Made by a program: the position numbers and the translations under genes. A stretch of 64,000 nucleotides of DNA from Candidatus Enterococcus moelleringii (lineage in GTDB: Bacteria; Bacillota; Bacilli; Lactobacillales; Enterococcaceae). This document shows positions 15,879 through 24,278 of this stretch, piece after piece (position 1 is the stretch's first letter; each line of letters starts with the position of its first letter). The stretch spans positions 1 through 64,000 of the forward strand of contig NZ_JAFREM010000011.1 of the NCBI RefSeq assembly GCF_017377575.1. Reading direction: 5' to 3'. The notes under the pieces are model-generated. The model saw only the letters and a list, made by a program, of their open reading frames with translations, was not told the origin of the DNA and ran no database searches.

Positions 15879-16658
15879 ATGACGATTCGCAAATTCATTC
15901 GTATGCTAACACTGTTCATGAGTTTGATTGCTGGTTTTGGCTTTTGTCTAACCAGTGAGGCCGCCAATACGCTTCCTCCAGGCATGGTGATTGGCGATTC
16001 CAATGGGATTTACGCCAGCGACGAGGGAGAGTACGGGATTGACCTGGATAATCTCTTGCCTGGCGAAACTCATGAAAAAGAAATAACCATCCGCAGCTTG
16101 GATTTAGAAGAGCCGTTCTCACTTGGGCTGCTGGTGGAGCCGATTTCCTCTGAGGGGCCGATTGCCTGGGAAGATCATATTGAGATGACCTTAACCTTGG
16201 ATGGTGAAGAGATTTACCAAGGTCCCTTGTTGGGAGACGGTAGTTTTGATTGGACGAAAACTCCGCTAGAGTTGGGTGTGTGCAAGTATGGCACAGACAA
16301 GTTATTGAAGGCGACCTTTATCACGGATCGTACGTTGAGTATGGATCAATTCAGAGAAGCCAGTGAATTAACCTTTTACTGGACCTTTGTGGGGACGAAG
16401 GATCAACAGCCGACAACACCGTCTGAGTCTGAGCCGCCAACATCTTCTACATCAGAGGAACCTGTAACGCCTGGCGAACCGCAGCGCCCGAACCTGCCAG
16501 ATGCTGGTGGAACGGGAATCCTGGAACGGCTAGCCAAACGCCTGCCGCAAACTGGTGAAGAAGTGCGGGATGCCTTGTACAAAGTTTTAGCTGGATTATT
16601 GATGGTACTCATTGCTCTATTTCTATGGAAGAAACAACGAGAGGAGGAGAAGGAGTGA
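15879..16658 (+). CDS. LPXTG-anchored surface protein, copy 2
   Basis: 259 aa. Signal peptide (MLTLFMSLIAGFGFCLTSEAA), a beta-rich domain of about 150 residues (DLDNLLPGETHEKEITIRSL resembles the strand pattern of the TasA-like proteins), a Pro/Ser/Thr/Glu linker, then LPDAG and the sorting motif LPQTGEE, a hydrophobic helix and KKQREEE. A sortase would join it to the wall, so it may anchor the fibres to peptidoglycan. The first visible gene of copy 1 ends in the same double-motif tail. The stop overlaps the next start (GTGA). RBS AAGGAGGCG. Confidence 0.88.
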   Translation: MTIRKFIRMLTLFMSLIAGFGFCLTSEAANTLPPGMVIGDSNGIYASDEGEYGIDLDNLLPGETHEKEITIRSLDLEEPFSLGLLVEPISSEGPIAWEDHIEMTLTLDGEEIYQGPLLGDGSFDWTKTPLELGVCKYGTDKLLKATFITDRTLSMDQFREASELTFYWTFVGTKDQQPTTPSESEPPTSSTSEEPVTPGEPQRPNLPDAGGTGILERLAKRLPQTGEEVRDALYKVLAGLLMVLIALFLWKKQREEEKE

Positions 16659-17494
16659 GTCTGCGAAAGAAACTGCGTCATTTGCTCCGAATATTTTTCA
16701 AAAGTAAGCTGCTCTTTGCCTTCTTCTCCCTTTCGTTGAGTTTACTTCTGGTAGTTGGTAGTACCTATGCTTGGATTACTGATAGTGATCAGCGGCTGAA
16801 CCGGAGTGAGAAGCAGACAAGTAAATTGCAGGTGCGATTAGATGGTGACTTTAATCAGGTGATGTATTGGGCACCGGGAACTACGAAGCAAAAGCCGATT
16901 CGAGTAGCTAATTACGGCAAAGTGCCGGCGATGGTCCGTATCTCTTTTGAAGAATTTTTCGTTGGCTTTGAAACCGATGTGCAGGACAACCACGGCGATG
17001 GGAATGGGAATGGCGATCTAGTTGTTTATGCAAGCCCAGAGTTACCAGCCATTACTCGCGATACATCAACTTGGGTAGTTGGGAAAACCTATGAAGCCAA
17101 TGCCAATAAGTATTATAAGGCGAACAAGGTTTTGCTTAATGAAGCCTATGCGTATAAAGGCACTCGAGCAGAACCATTGCCAGCTGTTCAATTGAATTTT
17201 ATTTCAAACAAGTTTTTTGATTCAACCAATCAGCCAGGAAACACCGAAAAGGATTACTGGTATTACGAGGACGGATTTTTCTATTATTCAGAGATCTTAG
17301 AGCCAAACGATACGACAACCGATTTATTGGCCAGTGTCACTTTGAGTTCAGATTATGCCAATCAATACAAGGGTGGTTTGTATCACTTGGTACCTACCAT
17401 GGATGCCCATGATATTGGGAAGTCACTGTTAACCAACTGGACGTTGGATCCTAGTAAATTCGTTCATGACATGTACAAAGACAAGCTGCATTAG
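16655..17494 (+). CDS. SipW-type signal peptide matrix protein, copy 2
   Basis: 279 aa from GTG 16655, which overlaps the preceding stop after GAGGAGGAGAAGGAG, as in copy 1. The signal peptide LLFAFFSLSLSLLLVVGSTYAWIT is nearly the same as at 216-1085. The mature protein keeps LNRSEK, YWAPGTTKQKPIRVANYGKVPAMVRISFEEFFVGFETD, WYYEDGFFYYSEIL and the DYANQYKGGLYHLVPTMDAHDI tail. The paralogue pair is more conserved in the signal peptide and C-terminal half than in the middle, where the copies differ by insertions. Likely subunit of the exported structure. Confidence 0.82.
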   Translation: MSLRKKLRHLLRIFFKSKLLFAFFSLSLSLLLVVGSTYAWITDSDQRLNRSEKQTSKLQVRLDGDFNQVMYWAPGTTKQKPIRVANYGKVPAMVRISFEEFFVGFETDVQDNHGDGNGNGDLVVYASPELPAITRDTSTWVVGKTYEANANKYYKANKVLLNEAYAYKGTRAEPLPAVQLNFISNKFFDSTNQPGNTEKDYWYYEDGFFYYSEILEPNDTTTDLLASVTLSSDYANQYKGGLYHLVPTMDAHDIGKSLLTNWTLDPSKFVHDMYKDKLH

Positions 17495-17505
17495 AGAGGG
17501 TGGTT

Positions 17506-18159
17506 ATGATGAGAAAGAGAAAATTAACGAGTATCTGGCGTAGCCGCCTGATCTTTTTATTGCCGATCGTATTTATTGGTTTATGTGTCGGTAGTTTAGT
17601 GGTCTATGCGGCGATGACTTTGCAGGAACAAAAGGAAAATCAATTCCAAGTTGGGAATGTGGAGACGAAGATAGAAGAAGTCTTTACCAAGCCAACAACG
17701 ATCAAACCAACAGTTGCTGTACCGAAAGAAGTCAAAATCAAAAATACCGGAACGATTAAGCAATTTGTCCGGGTAATGATTCAGCCAGAAATTGTCAGCA
17801 GTATCACCAGCGGTAGTAATAAGCTGATCCTGTCATCGAAAATCGGCGAAGAAGTCGGATTGGATATTACTGGAGATTGGGTGAGCGGGAATGATGGCTA
17901 CTATTATTACACCAAAGCAGTCGAGCCTACTAAGGAAACCGCGGTGCTATTTAATGAAGTGACCTTGAAAGGTGGATTGGATCGTTTTTACACAGGTGGG
18001 ACTTTCCAAATTGTTTTGAAGGTGGAAGCCATCCACTGTCATGGATCAAAAGCTGATGGGACAGGCGCTTTCCAAGAAGCCTGGTGGCAAGGGAAAAAGC
18101 CAACCGCAGCACCATTGACAACAATCAATACAGCGCTAATGAGCGCAGTGGAAGAATAG
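17506..18159 (+). CDS. Second SipW-type exported matrix protein, copy 2
   Basis: 217 aa from ATG 17506; ATG 17509 is equally possible given AGAGGG at 17495-17500. Basic N-terminus, hydrophobic helix (LIFLLPIVFIGLCVGSLVVYAAMT), then ENQFQVGNVETKIEE. The mature part has KEVKIKNTGTIKQFVRVMIQPEI and GYYYYTKAVEP as in the copy-1 paralogue at 1101-1745. It ends with APLTTINTALM. Twelve bases separate it from the preceding gene, so the two are co-transcribed. Role inferred as a minor subunit of the same assembly. Confidence 0.78.
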   Translation: MMRKRKLTSIWRSRLIFLLPIVFIGLCVGSLVVYAAMTLQEQKENQFQVGNVETKIEEVFTKPTTIKPTVAVPKEVKIKNTGTIKQFVRVMIQPEIVSSITSGSNKLILSSKIGEEVGLDITGDWVSGNDGYYYYTKAVEPTKETAVLFNEVTLKGGLDRFYTGGTFQIVLKVEAIHCHGSKADGTGAFQEAWWQGKKPTAAPLTTINTALMSAVEE

Positions 18160-18249
18160 CAGTAAAAATTCAAAAATCTATGAGGTGAGGGTTTGAACAA
18201 ATCCAACCTTGATTTGATGGATTTTTAGAAAGGAAAACGGTGAAAGAAT

Positions 18250-21200
18250 GTGAAAAAGATTTCCTTAAAGAAGAAATACCTTGTTGGGCTGCTTTTGGTC
18301 TTAGGGATAGCAGTTGTTGGTGGCAGCTTACTTTGGTCATCGAATCAGAAAAGTGAGCCTCCTAAGAAGAAAGTCTCGGCCCATCCAACGAATGAAATCG
18401 TGATTAATAAAGATACCACGAATAAATATACCGTAGGGAAAGATGCGACAGGGAAAGTGGAAGATACGATTCCAGCTGATTATGTGCAGCGGGATAAGTT
18501 TTATTATCGGTTCCGGAAGGATAAGATTGATGCTTATATAGAGCCGTATTTTGGTTACGGAAATTCGTATACACTGACTTATTTTGAAAATAGAATTCCT
18601 ATTGATGAAAAACACGATGCGATTGTAACTTACGGGTATAGACCCGGGTTACCTATTTTTGCTGGATCTGCTGCAGTAATGGTGGATAAAAGTGGGACTG
18701 TTGTTACAGATAATACAGGTTTACCAAAAGCAGTACGCTCAAGTCCGATAGCTCCTTGGCCCCCCCAGTTTGGTGCCAGATATACACATCAAGCAGGTCC
18801 TGGAGGATTAGTAAACTATCCAGATGGAAACTTCGGTTTAATTACCGGTCCCTATGACGAAGCAGCAGTATATACAACACGATTTAATAACGAGTTTAAT
18901 GTTACGACACCGACTACTTCTATACCACTTACTGGTTCAAGTCTACCTGTCATGACTCCTTATGGTGGATATATGGAAGGGGATATTGCTTATCTACAAG
19001 TTCATAATCGAAGTGATAATGCCTCTACTGCTAGATTAGTAAAAGTTAACCTAGTTACCCAAACGGTTGAAGGAATAGAAACTTATAAAATACTACCCTC
19101 ATCAAGCTTCCTAGGAAACTACGTATTAGGGAATGAATCGCAACTAAATTTTGGCGGGTATGATTATGCAAAACAGTTCATGAAAACATCTGATGGTGGA
19201 ACAATAGGTGCGGTTCATTATAGATCAAATCCAGAAAATACATTCTTAATCGTTGTTTACAAATGGGATGCTCAAGGAGAGATAGAATATTGGACACGTG
19301 GCCCACATGAAACCTATGCCAAAGAAAGGTTCACACCTTGTTTAAGTATATCAGATGAAAACTATTATTATTTTTGGAAAAATGGTTCGCATGATTCTGA
19401 CTCTAGATTGTGTCGTATTGATTTAAAAAATCCTGGAGAAACGAATTCAGATAAATCGCTGAAAGATATAGAGGTAGTCAAAATACTTCCCAAAACTTCC
19501 TTAATGCAATTACAAAAAGAAAATGCAACGGATACCTATTTCTTTCAAGGGTATGTTAGTGAGTTGACTGACGAATTAAGAGCTGTAGGTATAGACAATC
19601 CTGGTGTAATTATGGGTCAGTTAGATAAAAATTTTAATGTCATTAGCGGTCAAACAGTAGAAGCAAACGGATATACATGGTTCACAAAATTTGATTTTGA
19701 TCCGGATAATCCAACATCAATTTCTGTTGAAGGTTCTTCATCAGCTAATAACTTTATGGATAAAAAATATCAAGATTATTATAATCGGAGTAATGCTAAT
19801 TATGGTACAGCGGCTAAAGAATATTATCAATACGCCTTCTGGGGCGACATGACTGCCTTCAAAAACTATGCTCCAGCGATCAAAGTAGAAGACAATATCC
19901 AAATCAATATCAATCAATTTTCTGAGAAAAATGCTTTTGAACAAGAATTGCTTTCGAAAGTTTCTGTTACCGATACCTTCGACTTAGGGACGGGAATAAA
20001 CGGAGGAAATCTGACCCAAGATTCTTTGGACAAACGAATCAATCGCAACCCGAATGATTTGTCTTTAGACATTGATTGGGAAGCGTTAGGAATCGATCGG
20101 ACGAAACCAGGTCCGCATCAAACGACCTTTTTCGTAACCGATTCTACTAAGTTAGAAACATCTACCTCCAAGTGGGTGGATCTAACAACCAATCAAACGG
20201 TGATTGAGAATAAATTTGCCTTGGATGCACAAAACTTTTCGATCCCGTTAACCGACGTTGGAACCATCACCGATGCGGATGTTTTCAAGAAGCTGGCTAA
20301 AACAACCGCTTGGAACATGACCGATCACACGGTGGATGAAGATAGTTCGACTGGGAAGCTATCGCCAAAAGTAACAGTGAATGCCGAACAACTAGCGGCT
20401 GTTCAAAATGCTAAAGTAGCTAAGCCGTATCCAGTGGATGTGACTTATGCCGCAGATGGAACGACGTCTGTGACGAACCGAGTTTGGGTCTTTGTCACAA
20501 CGAAGAATACCAAAGTAGATACCAATACAGGTATTGTCATTTATGCAAACGACTATTCATTGCCAGTTTACTTGGCAGCTCAAGAAACGTTACAGGATGT
20601 TTATACTCATTCTGATGTGAAGGTCTATGACTATTACGATTCAACTCATGAGAGTGATCCTGAATTACCAACTTTGGCCGATAAGGATACGATTACTGGC
20701 TTAGGAGTTACCAATCTGAACGTCATTACAGGGGCCACGACTGCCTCGGTGGTGCAGCCGGAAATTACTTATACCGGCAATAGTCAGACTACCTCGACTA
20801 CAGTGGACGTCACGATTATCACCGCCTTTACCTTGCATGCACGACAGGTAATCGTGGATGGATCGGATGAACTGGTGGTGCCAACTAAGGGCTATCTGCA
20901 GCTGGAAAATACAGCTGATCGAGTGGTCAACTTGGAAGTGGATTCCGCTAAAGAGGACAGCTTGCCAAATTACCGGACCGCGGACGTTGAAGTCGATAAT
21001 AAGGGCGGCAATAATACCGTCGATTTCAAAGTGGTCGTGCCGGAATATTACGAATATCTGGGCTATGTAGTGACCGACGCGGATACACCGCATCAATCCA
21101 GCAGCTTAACTGGAACGAGCGTCTATCGTTATGATTTCACTTCTGGTGACTATGAAAAATGGCTGACGGTTTACCTGAAGCCGAAGTTCGGTTCCGAAGG

Positions 21201-21270
21201 GGCTCCTAACATGTATGGTTGGGACTATGAAGAAAATGACCTGGGAGAAATCGAACCAGATGGGCCATAG
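18250..21270 (+). CDS. Very large exported protein, copy 2
   Basis: 1006 aa from GTG 18250; the Shine-Dalgarno sequence is not well placed, so the start is somewhat uncertain. Basic N-terminus and one hydrophobic helix (YLVGLLLVLGIAVVGGSLLW). Residues about 60-520 look like a beta-propeller-type repeat domain and share nothing evident with the copy-1 protein. Residues from about 860 match copy 1 (TLHARQVIVDGSDELVVPTKGY to WDYEENDLGEIEPDGP). Base use changes near 19840: the first half is clearly more AT-rich than the rest, suggesting that the front was acquired separately. Function unknown; surface-exposed. Confidence 0.75.
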   Translation: MKKISLKKKYLVGLLLVLGIAVVGGSLLWSSNQKSEPPKKKVSAHPTNEIVINKDTTNKYTVGKDATGKVEDTIPADYVQRDKFYYRFRKDKIDAYIEPYFGYGNSYTLTYFENRIPIDEKHDAIVTYGYRPGLPIFAGSAAVMVDKSGTVVTDNTGLPKAVRSSPIAPWPPQFGARYTHQAGPGGLVNYPDGNFGLITGPYDEAAVYTTRFNNEFNVTTPTTSIPLTGSSLPVMTPYGGYMEGDIAYLQVHNRSDNASTARLVKVNLVTQTVEGIETYKILPSSSFLGNYVLGNESQLNFGGYDYAKQFMKTSDGGTIGAVHYRSNPENTFLIVVYKWDAQGEIEYWTRGPHETYAKERFTPCLSISDENYYYFWKNGSHDSDSRLCRIDLKNPGETNSDKSLKDIEVVKILPKTSLMQLQKENATDTYFFQGYVSELTDELRAVGIDNPGVIMGQLDKNFNVISGQTVEANGYTWFTKFDFDPDNPTSISVEGSSSANNFMDKKYQDYYNRSNANYGTAAKEYYQYAFWGDMTAFKNYAPAIKVEDNIQININQFSEKNAFEQELLSKVSVTDTFDLGTGINGGNLTQDSLDKRINRNPNDLSLDIDWEALGIDRTKPGPHQTTFFVTDSTKLETSTSKWVDLTTNQTVIENKFALDAQNFSIPLTDVGTITDADVFKKLAKTTAWNMTDHTVDEDSSTGKLSPKVTVNAEQLAAVQNAKVAKPYPVDVTYAADGTTSVTNRVWVFVTTKNTKVDTNTGIVIYANDYSLPVYLAAQETLQDVYTHSDVKVYDYYDSTHESDPELPTLADKDTITGLGVTNLNVITGATTASVVQPEITYTGNSQTTSTTVDVTIITAFTLHARQVIVDGSDELVVPTKGYLQLENTADRVVNLEVDSAKEDSLPNYRTADVEVDNKGGNNTVDFKVVVPEYYEYLGYVVTDADTPHQSSSLTGTSVYRYDFTSGDYEKWLTVYLKPKFGSEGAPNMYGWDYEENDLGEIEPDGP

Positions 21271-21284
21271 AAAGGATTCTTTCA

Positions 21285-21488
21285 TTGATTTATTTACTAC
21301 TGTTACTGTTGGGGTTGGTTATACTAGCTCACAGCTTCCTAATTATTTCCCTCATGAAAGCCAACCAACGACTGGAGGGGCGGATTCGCTCCTTAAGTCG
21401 GGTCGTTGGCAAGAAACCACGACCAGTAAACCAGGCTCAAGGACACGCAAGAAAGGGGCCAGTAAAATCTAGAAATCAAGGACGGTAA
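21285..21488 (+). CDS. Small single-pass membrane protein, copy 2
   Basis: 67 aa from TTG 21285 with AAAGGA eight bases upstream. One hydrophobic helix (YLLLLLLGLVILAHSFLIISLM) then a basic tail (RLEGRIRSLSRVVGKKPR, HARKGPVKSRNQGR). It corresponds to the 59-aa gene at 4559-4738 in copy 1 and sits four bases before the recombinase-like gene in both copies. Conservation of size, topology and position supports a real gene of unknown function. Confidence 0.75.
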   Translation: MIYLLLLLLGLVILAHSFLIISLMKANQRLEGRIRSLSRVVGKKPRPVNQAQGHARKGPVKSRNQGR

Positions 21489-21492
21489 GAGT

Positions 21493-22233
21493 ATGAGATT
21501 AGGCTATGCACGCGGCAACAATCTAACCCAGCAATTGGATCTTTTAGAGGACTATCCAGTGGATGAACTCTTTTCTGATGGCAATCAGGATGAAGAGGCC
21601 ATTACCTCGTCGGCCAGCGAATTTCAGGCGCTTTTGAAGTTCGCCCAAGCCGGGGATATGATGGTGATTGCCTCGTGGGAAGTGGTTTCCCGTGACTATC
21701 GTCAGCTGCTGATGTGCTTGGATCGGCTGGAAGAGTTGGAGGTAGGTTTAGATGTCGTGAATCTGCCAGCCTTGACGATTGAGGAGTGGCGCCAGATTTT
21801 CTTGTGGTCGCTGCGGAATGATCGATTGCTTCATCCGTTTTTGGTGAAGGTCGGAAAAGAAAGAGAACGCAGTAAAGATGCCTACTGGCTATTTAGCAGA
21901 GAACCGGAAGCGCGGAAGCTGTACCGGGAAATCATTTTGCTGTTAATCGAAAAGCAAACCATTCGGCAGGTGGCCCAGCAAAAGCGGGTGCCTTTGGAGA
22001 CGGTGTACCGGATTCAACAGGAATTGAAGCAGCTTCAACTGGCGATTGTGCTGGTGGTGTGCTTTTTGTTAGCGATTTTTAGTATCAAACTGGCCGAATC
22101 TTATTTTGACCAGCTGTGGATTCAGGTAACGATTTGTGTGGTGGTAACTGGGGTCATTTTATGGAATGTATTGATCGACAGCGACGAGCCGGATACCCAG
22201 TCAAAGCCAGCACCAAAAGAGAAGAAAACCTAA
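21493..22233 (+). CDS. Membrane-anchored protein with inactive serine-recombinase domain and HTH, copy 2
   Basis: 246 aa, closely similar to 4735-5484. The resolvase-like N-domain reads LGYARGNNLTQQLDLLEDY, so the catalytic serine position is Asn here and Tyr in copy 1. The later motif is again ASWEVVSRDYRQLL without the LDR arginine. The HTH (RQVAQQKRVPLETVYRI) and both membrane helices (AIVLVVCFLLAIFSI; VTICVVVTGVILWNVL) are kept almost unchanged. Selection has thus kept the HTH and anchor while the catalytic site is lost in both copies, which points to a regulatory role. Confidence 0.8.
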   Translation: MRLGYARGNNLTQQLDLLEDYPVDELFSDGNQDEEAITSSASEFQALLKFAQAGDMMVIASWEVVSRDYRQLLMCLDRLEELEVGLDVVNLPALTIEEWRQIFLWSLRNDRLLHPFLVKVGKERERSKDAYWLFSREPEARKLYREIILLLIEKQTIRQVAQQKRVPLETVYRIQQELKQLQLAIVLVVCFLLAIFSIKLAESYFDQLWIQVTICVVVTGVILWNVLIDSDEPDTQSKPAPKEKKT

Positions 22234-22250
22234 AGAGAGGGTGACGAAGT

Positions 22251-23018
22251 ATGCAACACGCATTAATTTTAACCAAAAATATTTTACCTGAGGAGTCCCT
22301 CGTAAAGAAATTGCAGCGAATGAGCTATGAAACTTTGTGCTCCACGGACCTGTTAAGCCGCTTGGCTCATCCGTCCACCAGTGCTGTGCTGTCCTATTTC
22401 CAATGGGTGCTGTTAAGTGAAAGCTTGTGTAATCACGAGGTCGAGAGTATTCTTCAGCAGTTAACCGGCTATCCGTTGATTATGGTCCGAGTGACGGAGA
22501 ACTATCCCAATGAAGAAGACCAAGCCTTCTGGAAAGAACGTGGTCTATCAGACTGGTTGGAAAAAGATGCCGGTTTTGAAGAAACACGGGAAAAATTAAG
22601 CGCCCTGCAGCAACAGCGCCAGCAGGAGATCGAGTCTGGCAATCGGATTCTATCTTTCCCGACAGGCGAATCTGCAGCGAATGGGTCTACGACGCTGGAG
22701 GATTTGTATGATCGTTTTTCCAAAACGGAAAAGCGGGTGTTTGAATATCTGGTGAAGGCTTATTCAGAACAAGGTGTGTCGTCTCGCAAAGAATTGTGTG
22801 AACACTTATGGCGCGAGGGTGACACGCCATCCAATATGAGTCAGCTGTCTTGTTTGATTAATAAACTGAAACGTAAGTGCGAAATGCAGGGAATCCAAGG
22901 TGAGATAGTGACGACCTTATGGGGCCGCGGGTACATGCTAAGTGATGAGTTTTACCAACGATGGATTCAAGGTTCGCAAATGTTTGATATGCAGCGTTAC
23001 TATTCCGTTAATAACTAA
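22251..23018 (+). CDS. Winged-helix transcription regulator with pseudo-receiver domain, copy 2
   Basis: 255 aa, paralogue of 5502-6251. Pseudo-receiver residues 1-125 with WVLLSESLCN where a phospho-acceptor Asp would be, a linker, and an OmpR-type winged helix (FSKTEKRVFEYLVKAY, SSRKELCEHLW, MSQLSCLINKLKRKCEM, LWGRGYMLSDEF). No kinase is encoded nearby. It lies 17 bases downstream of the membrane-anchored recombinase-like gene, the same spacing as in copy 1, so the pair is inherited as a unit. Confidence 0.82.
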   Translation: MQHALILTKNILPEESLVKKLQRMSYETLCSTDLLSRLAHPSTSAVLSYFQWVLLSESLCNHEVESILQQLTGYPLIMVRVTENYPNEEDQAFWKERGLSDWLEKDAGFEETREKLSALQQQRQQEIESGNRILSFPTGESAANGSTTLEDLYDRFSKTEKRVFEYLVKAYSEQGVSSRKELCEHLWREGDTPSNMSQLSCLINKLKRKCEMQGIQGEIVTTLWGRGYMLSDEFYQRWIQGSQMFDMQRYYSVNN

Positions 23019-23025
23019 GCGTCAT

Positions 23026-23056
23026 CGCTCAATCCAATTGTCGATTGGGCGTTTTT
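23026..23056 (+). terminator. Terminator between regulator and hydrolase, copy 2
   Basis: CGCTCAATC (23026-23034) pairs with GATTGGGCG (23043-23051), followed by T5. It is homologous in place and sequence to 6263-6294. Confidence 0.85.
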
Positions 23057-23074
23057 ATCGACAAGGAGGCGTCA

Positions 23075-24112
23075 ATGATTAAAAAGTTATACATAGTCTT
23101 GTTAGTCTGTGTCGGGTTGTTCAGTTTTGGACTGACTGCTCAGGCTGATCCAAAAGAAGAAGCGGAACAGACCGTGACCGCCTTGCAGGAGCGACTGAGC
23201 CAGCTGAATGACGAAATCTCAACTTCGGTAGTCCAACAGGCGGAACAAGAAAAGCAGATCATAGCCTTGGATCAAGAACTGGTGGAACAGGAAAAGAAAG
23301 TTGCGGATATGAATAGTCAACTGAGTCAGTTGGAAAAAGAAATCCAAGAACGAGTCCGTGCGATTCAGCTGACAGACGCCAATCAAAAAGCAGCTTTCTT
23401 TCAAGTAGATGGCTGGTCGAAAATGCTGGGTTCGGTTAAGGGTGTTGAAAAGGTTCAAAAGGCGGACGCAGCCCGGGCCAAGGAATATACTGAGTTGGTA
23501 GAAGCAATTACCAAACAACAGAAAGCCTTAGAGAAGAAACGGCAGGAGTATCAAGCAGCGCAGGATTTGTTAACGACGACAATTGAGAAGCAGACCGCCA
23601 GTAAAGCAGAGCTGGAGAAAGAACTGGCCGATAATCAGGAGTTATTAACACGAATTCAGGAAGAAGAGCGACAACAAGAGCAAGCCTTGAAAGCCCAACA
23701 GGAGGCTCTTTTACAACAAGTCATAGTAGGCCAAACTTTCGCAACGGATGAAGAGGTTTCTGAGAAGGCCCAGGATATTATTTTGTCAGCGAAGCAATAC
23801 CTTGGAGTTCCTTACGTTTGGGGTGGAACGACACCATCTGGTTTTGACTGTAGTGGATTGATGCAGTGGGTCTTTGCCCAAAATGGCATTGGGATTCCAA
23901 GAGTCAGTCAGGCACAGCAAGCATCTGTTAAGGAAATTCCGATTAGTGAAGTGCAGCCAGGAGATCTGGTATTTTGGGGACGACCGGCTCATCATGTAGC
24001 GTTGTATATTGGGGATGGGTACTTTATTCAGGCTCCTCAGCCTGGGGACGTGGTGAAAATTACCCATAATAGTTGGTATCCGTTTGAGAGTGCGGGACGG
24101 GTTTTGCAATAA
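23075..24112 (+). CDS. PcsB-like NlpC/P60 peptidoglycan hydrolase, copy 2
   Basis: 345 aa from ATG 23075 with AAGGAGG at ideal distance. Signal peptide (LYIVLLVCVGLFSFGLTAQA), long coiled coil (QERLSQLNDEIS to QQEALLQQVIVGQ), NlpC/P60 domain with Cys in FDCSGLMQW and His in HHVALYIG. Nearly identical to copy 1 in the catalytic domain. In streptococci the homologous PcsB is activated by the FtsEX complex; an FtsE-like ATPase follows here after 166 bases. Expected to cleave peptidoglycan peptides at the cell surface. Confidence 0.92.
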   Translation: MIKKLYIVLLVCVGLFSFGLTAQADPKEEAEQTVTALQERLSQLNDEISTSVVQQAEQEKQIIALDQELVEQEKKVADMNSQLSQLEKEIQERVRAIQLTDANQKAAFFQVDGWSKMLGSVKGVEKVQKADAARAKEYTELVEAITKQQKALEKKRQEYQAAQDLLTTTIEKQTASKAELEKELADNQELLTRIQEEERQQEQALKAQQEALLQQVIVGQTFATDEEVSEKAQDIILSAKQYLGVPYVWGGTTPSGFDCSGLMQWVFAQNGIGIPRVSQAQQASVKEIPISEVQPGDLVFWGRPAHHVALYIGDGYFIQAPQPGDVVKITHNSWYPFESAGRVLQ

Positions 24113-24156
24113 ATAATAATATTTCACACTGATTTATGGGGTTTTTAAGTGTACCG

Positions 24157-24185
24157 TTTAATGAACCTTTGGGATATGTTATACT
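24157..24185 (+). promoter_or_regulatory. Candidate promoter of the FtsE-like gene
   Basis: TTTAAT (24157-24162), a 17-base spacer, TATACT (24180-24185). The -10 is 5 of 6; the -35 is weak. Confidence 0.5.
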
Positions 24186-24278
24186 TTTAATAGTAGTTTT
24201 TTGTTCGGATGGACAGTCGATGGGACAACCCAGCTGTTCGAATACGTATGACTTAACCCAAGTAGTGAGGTGTCTACA

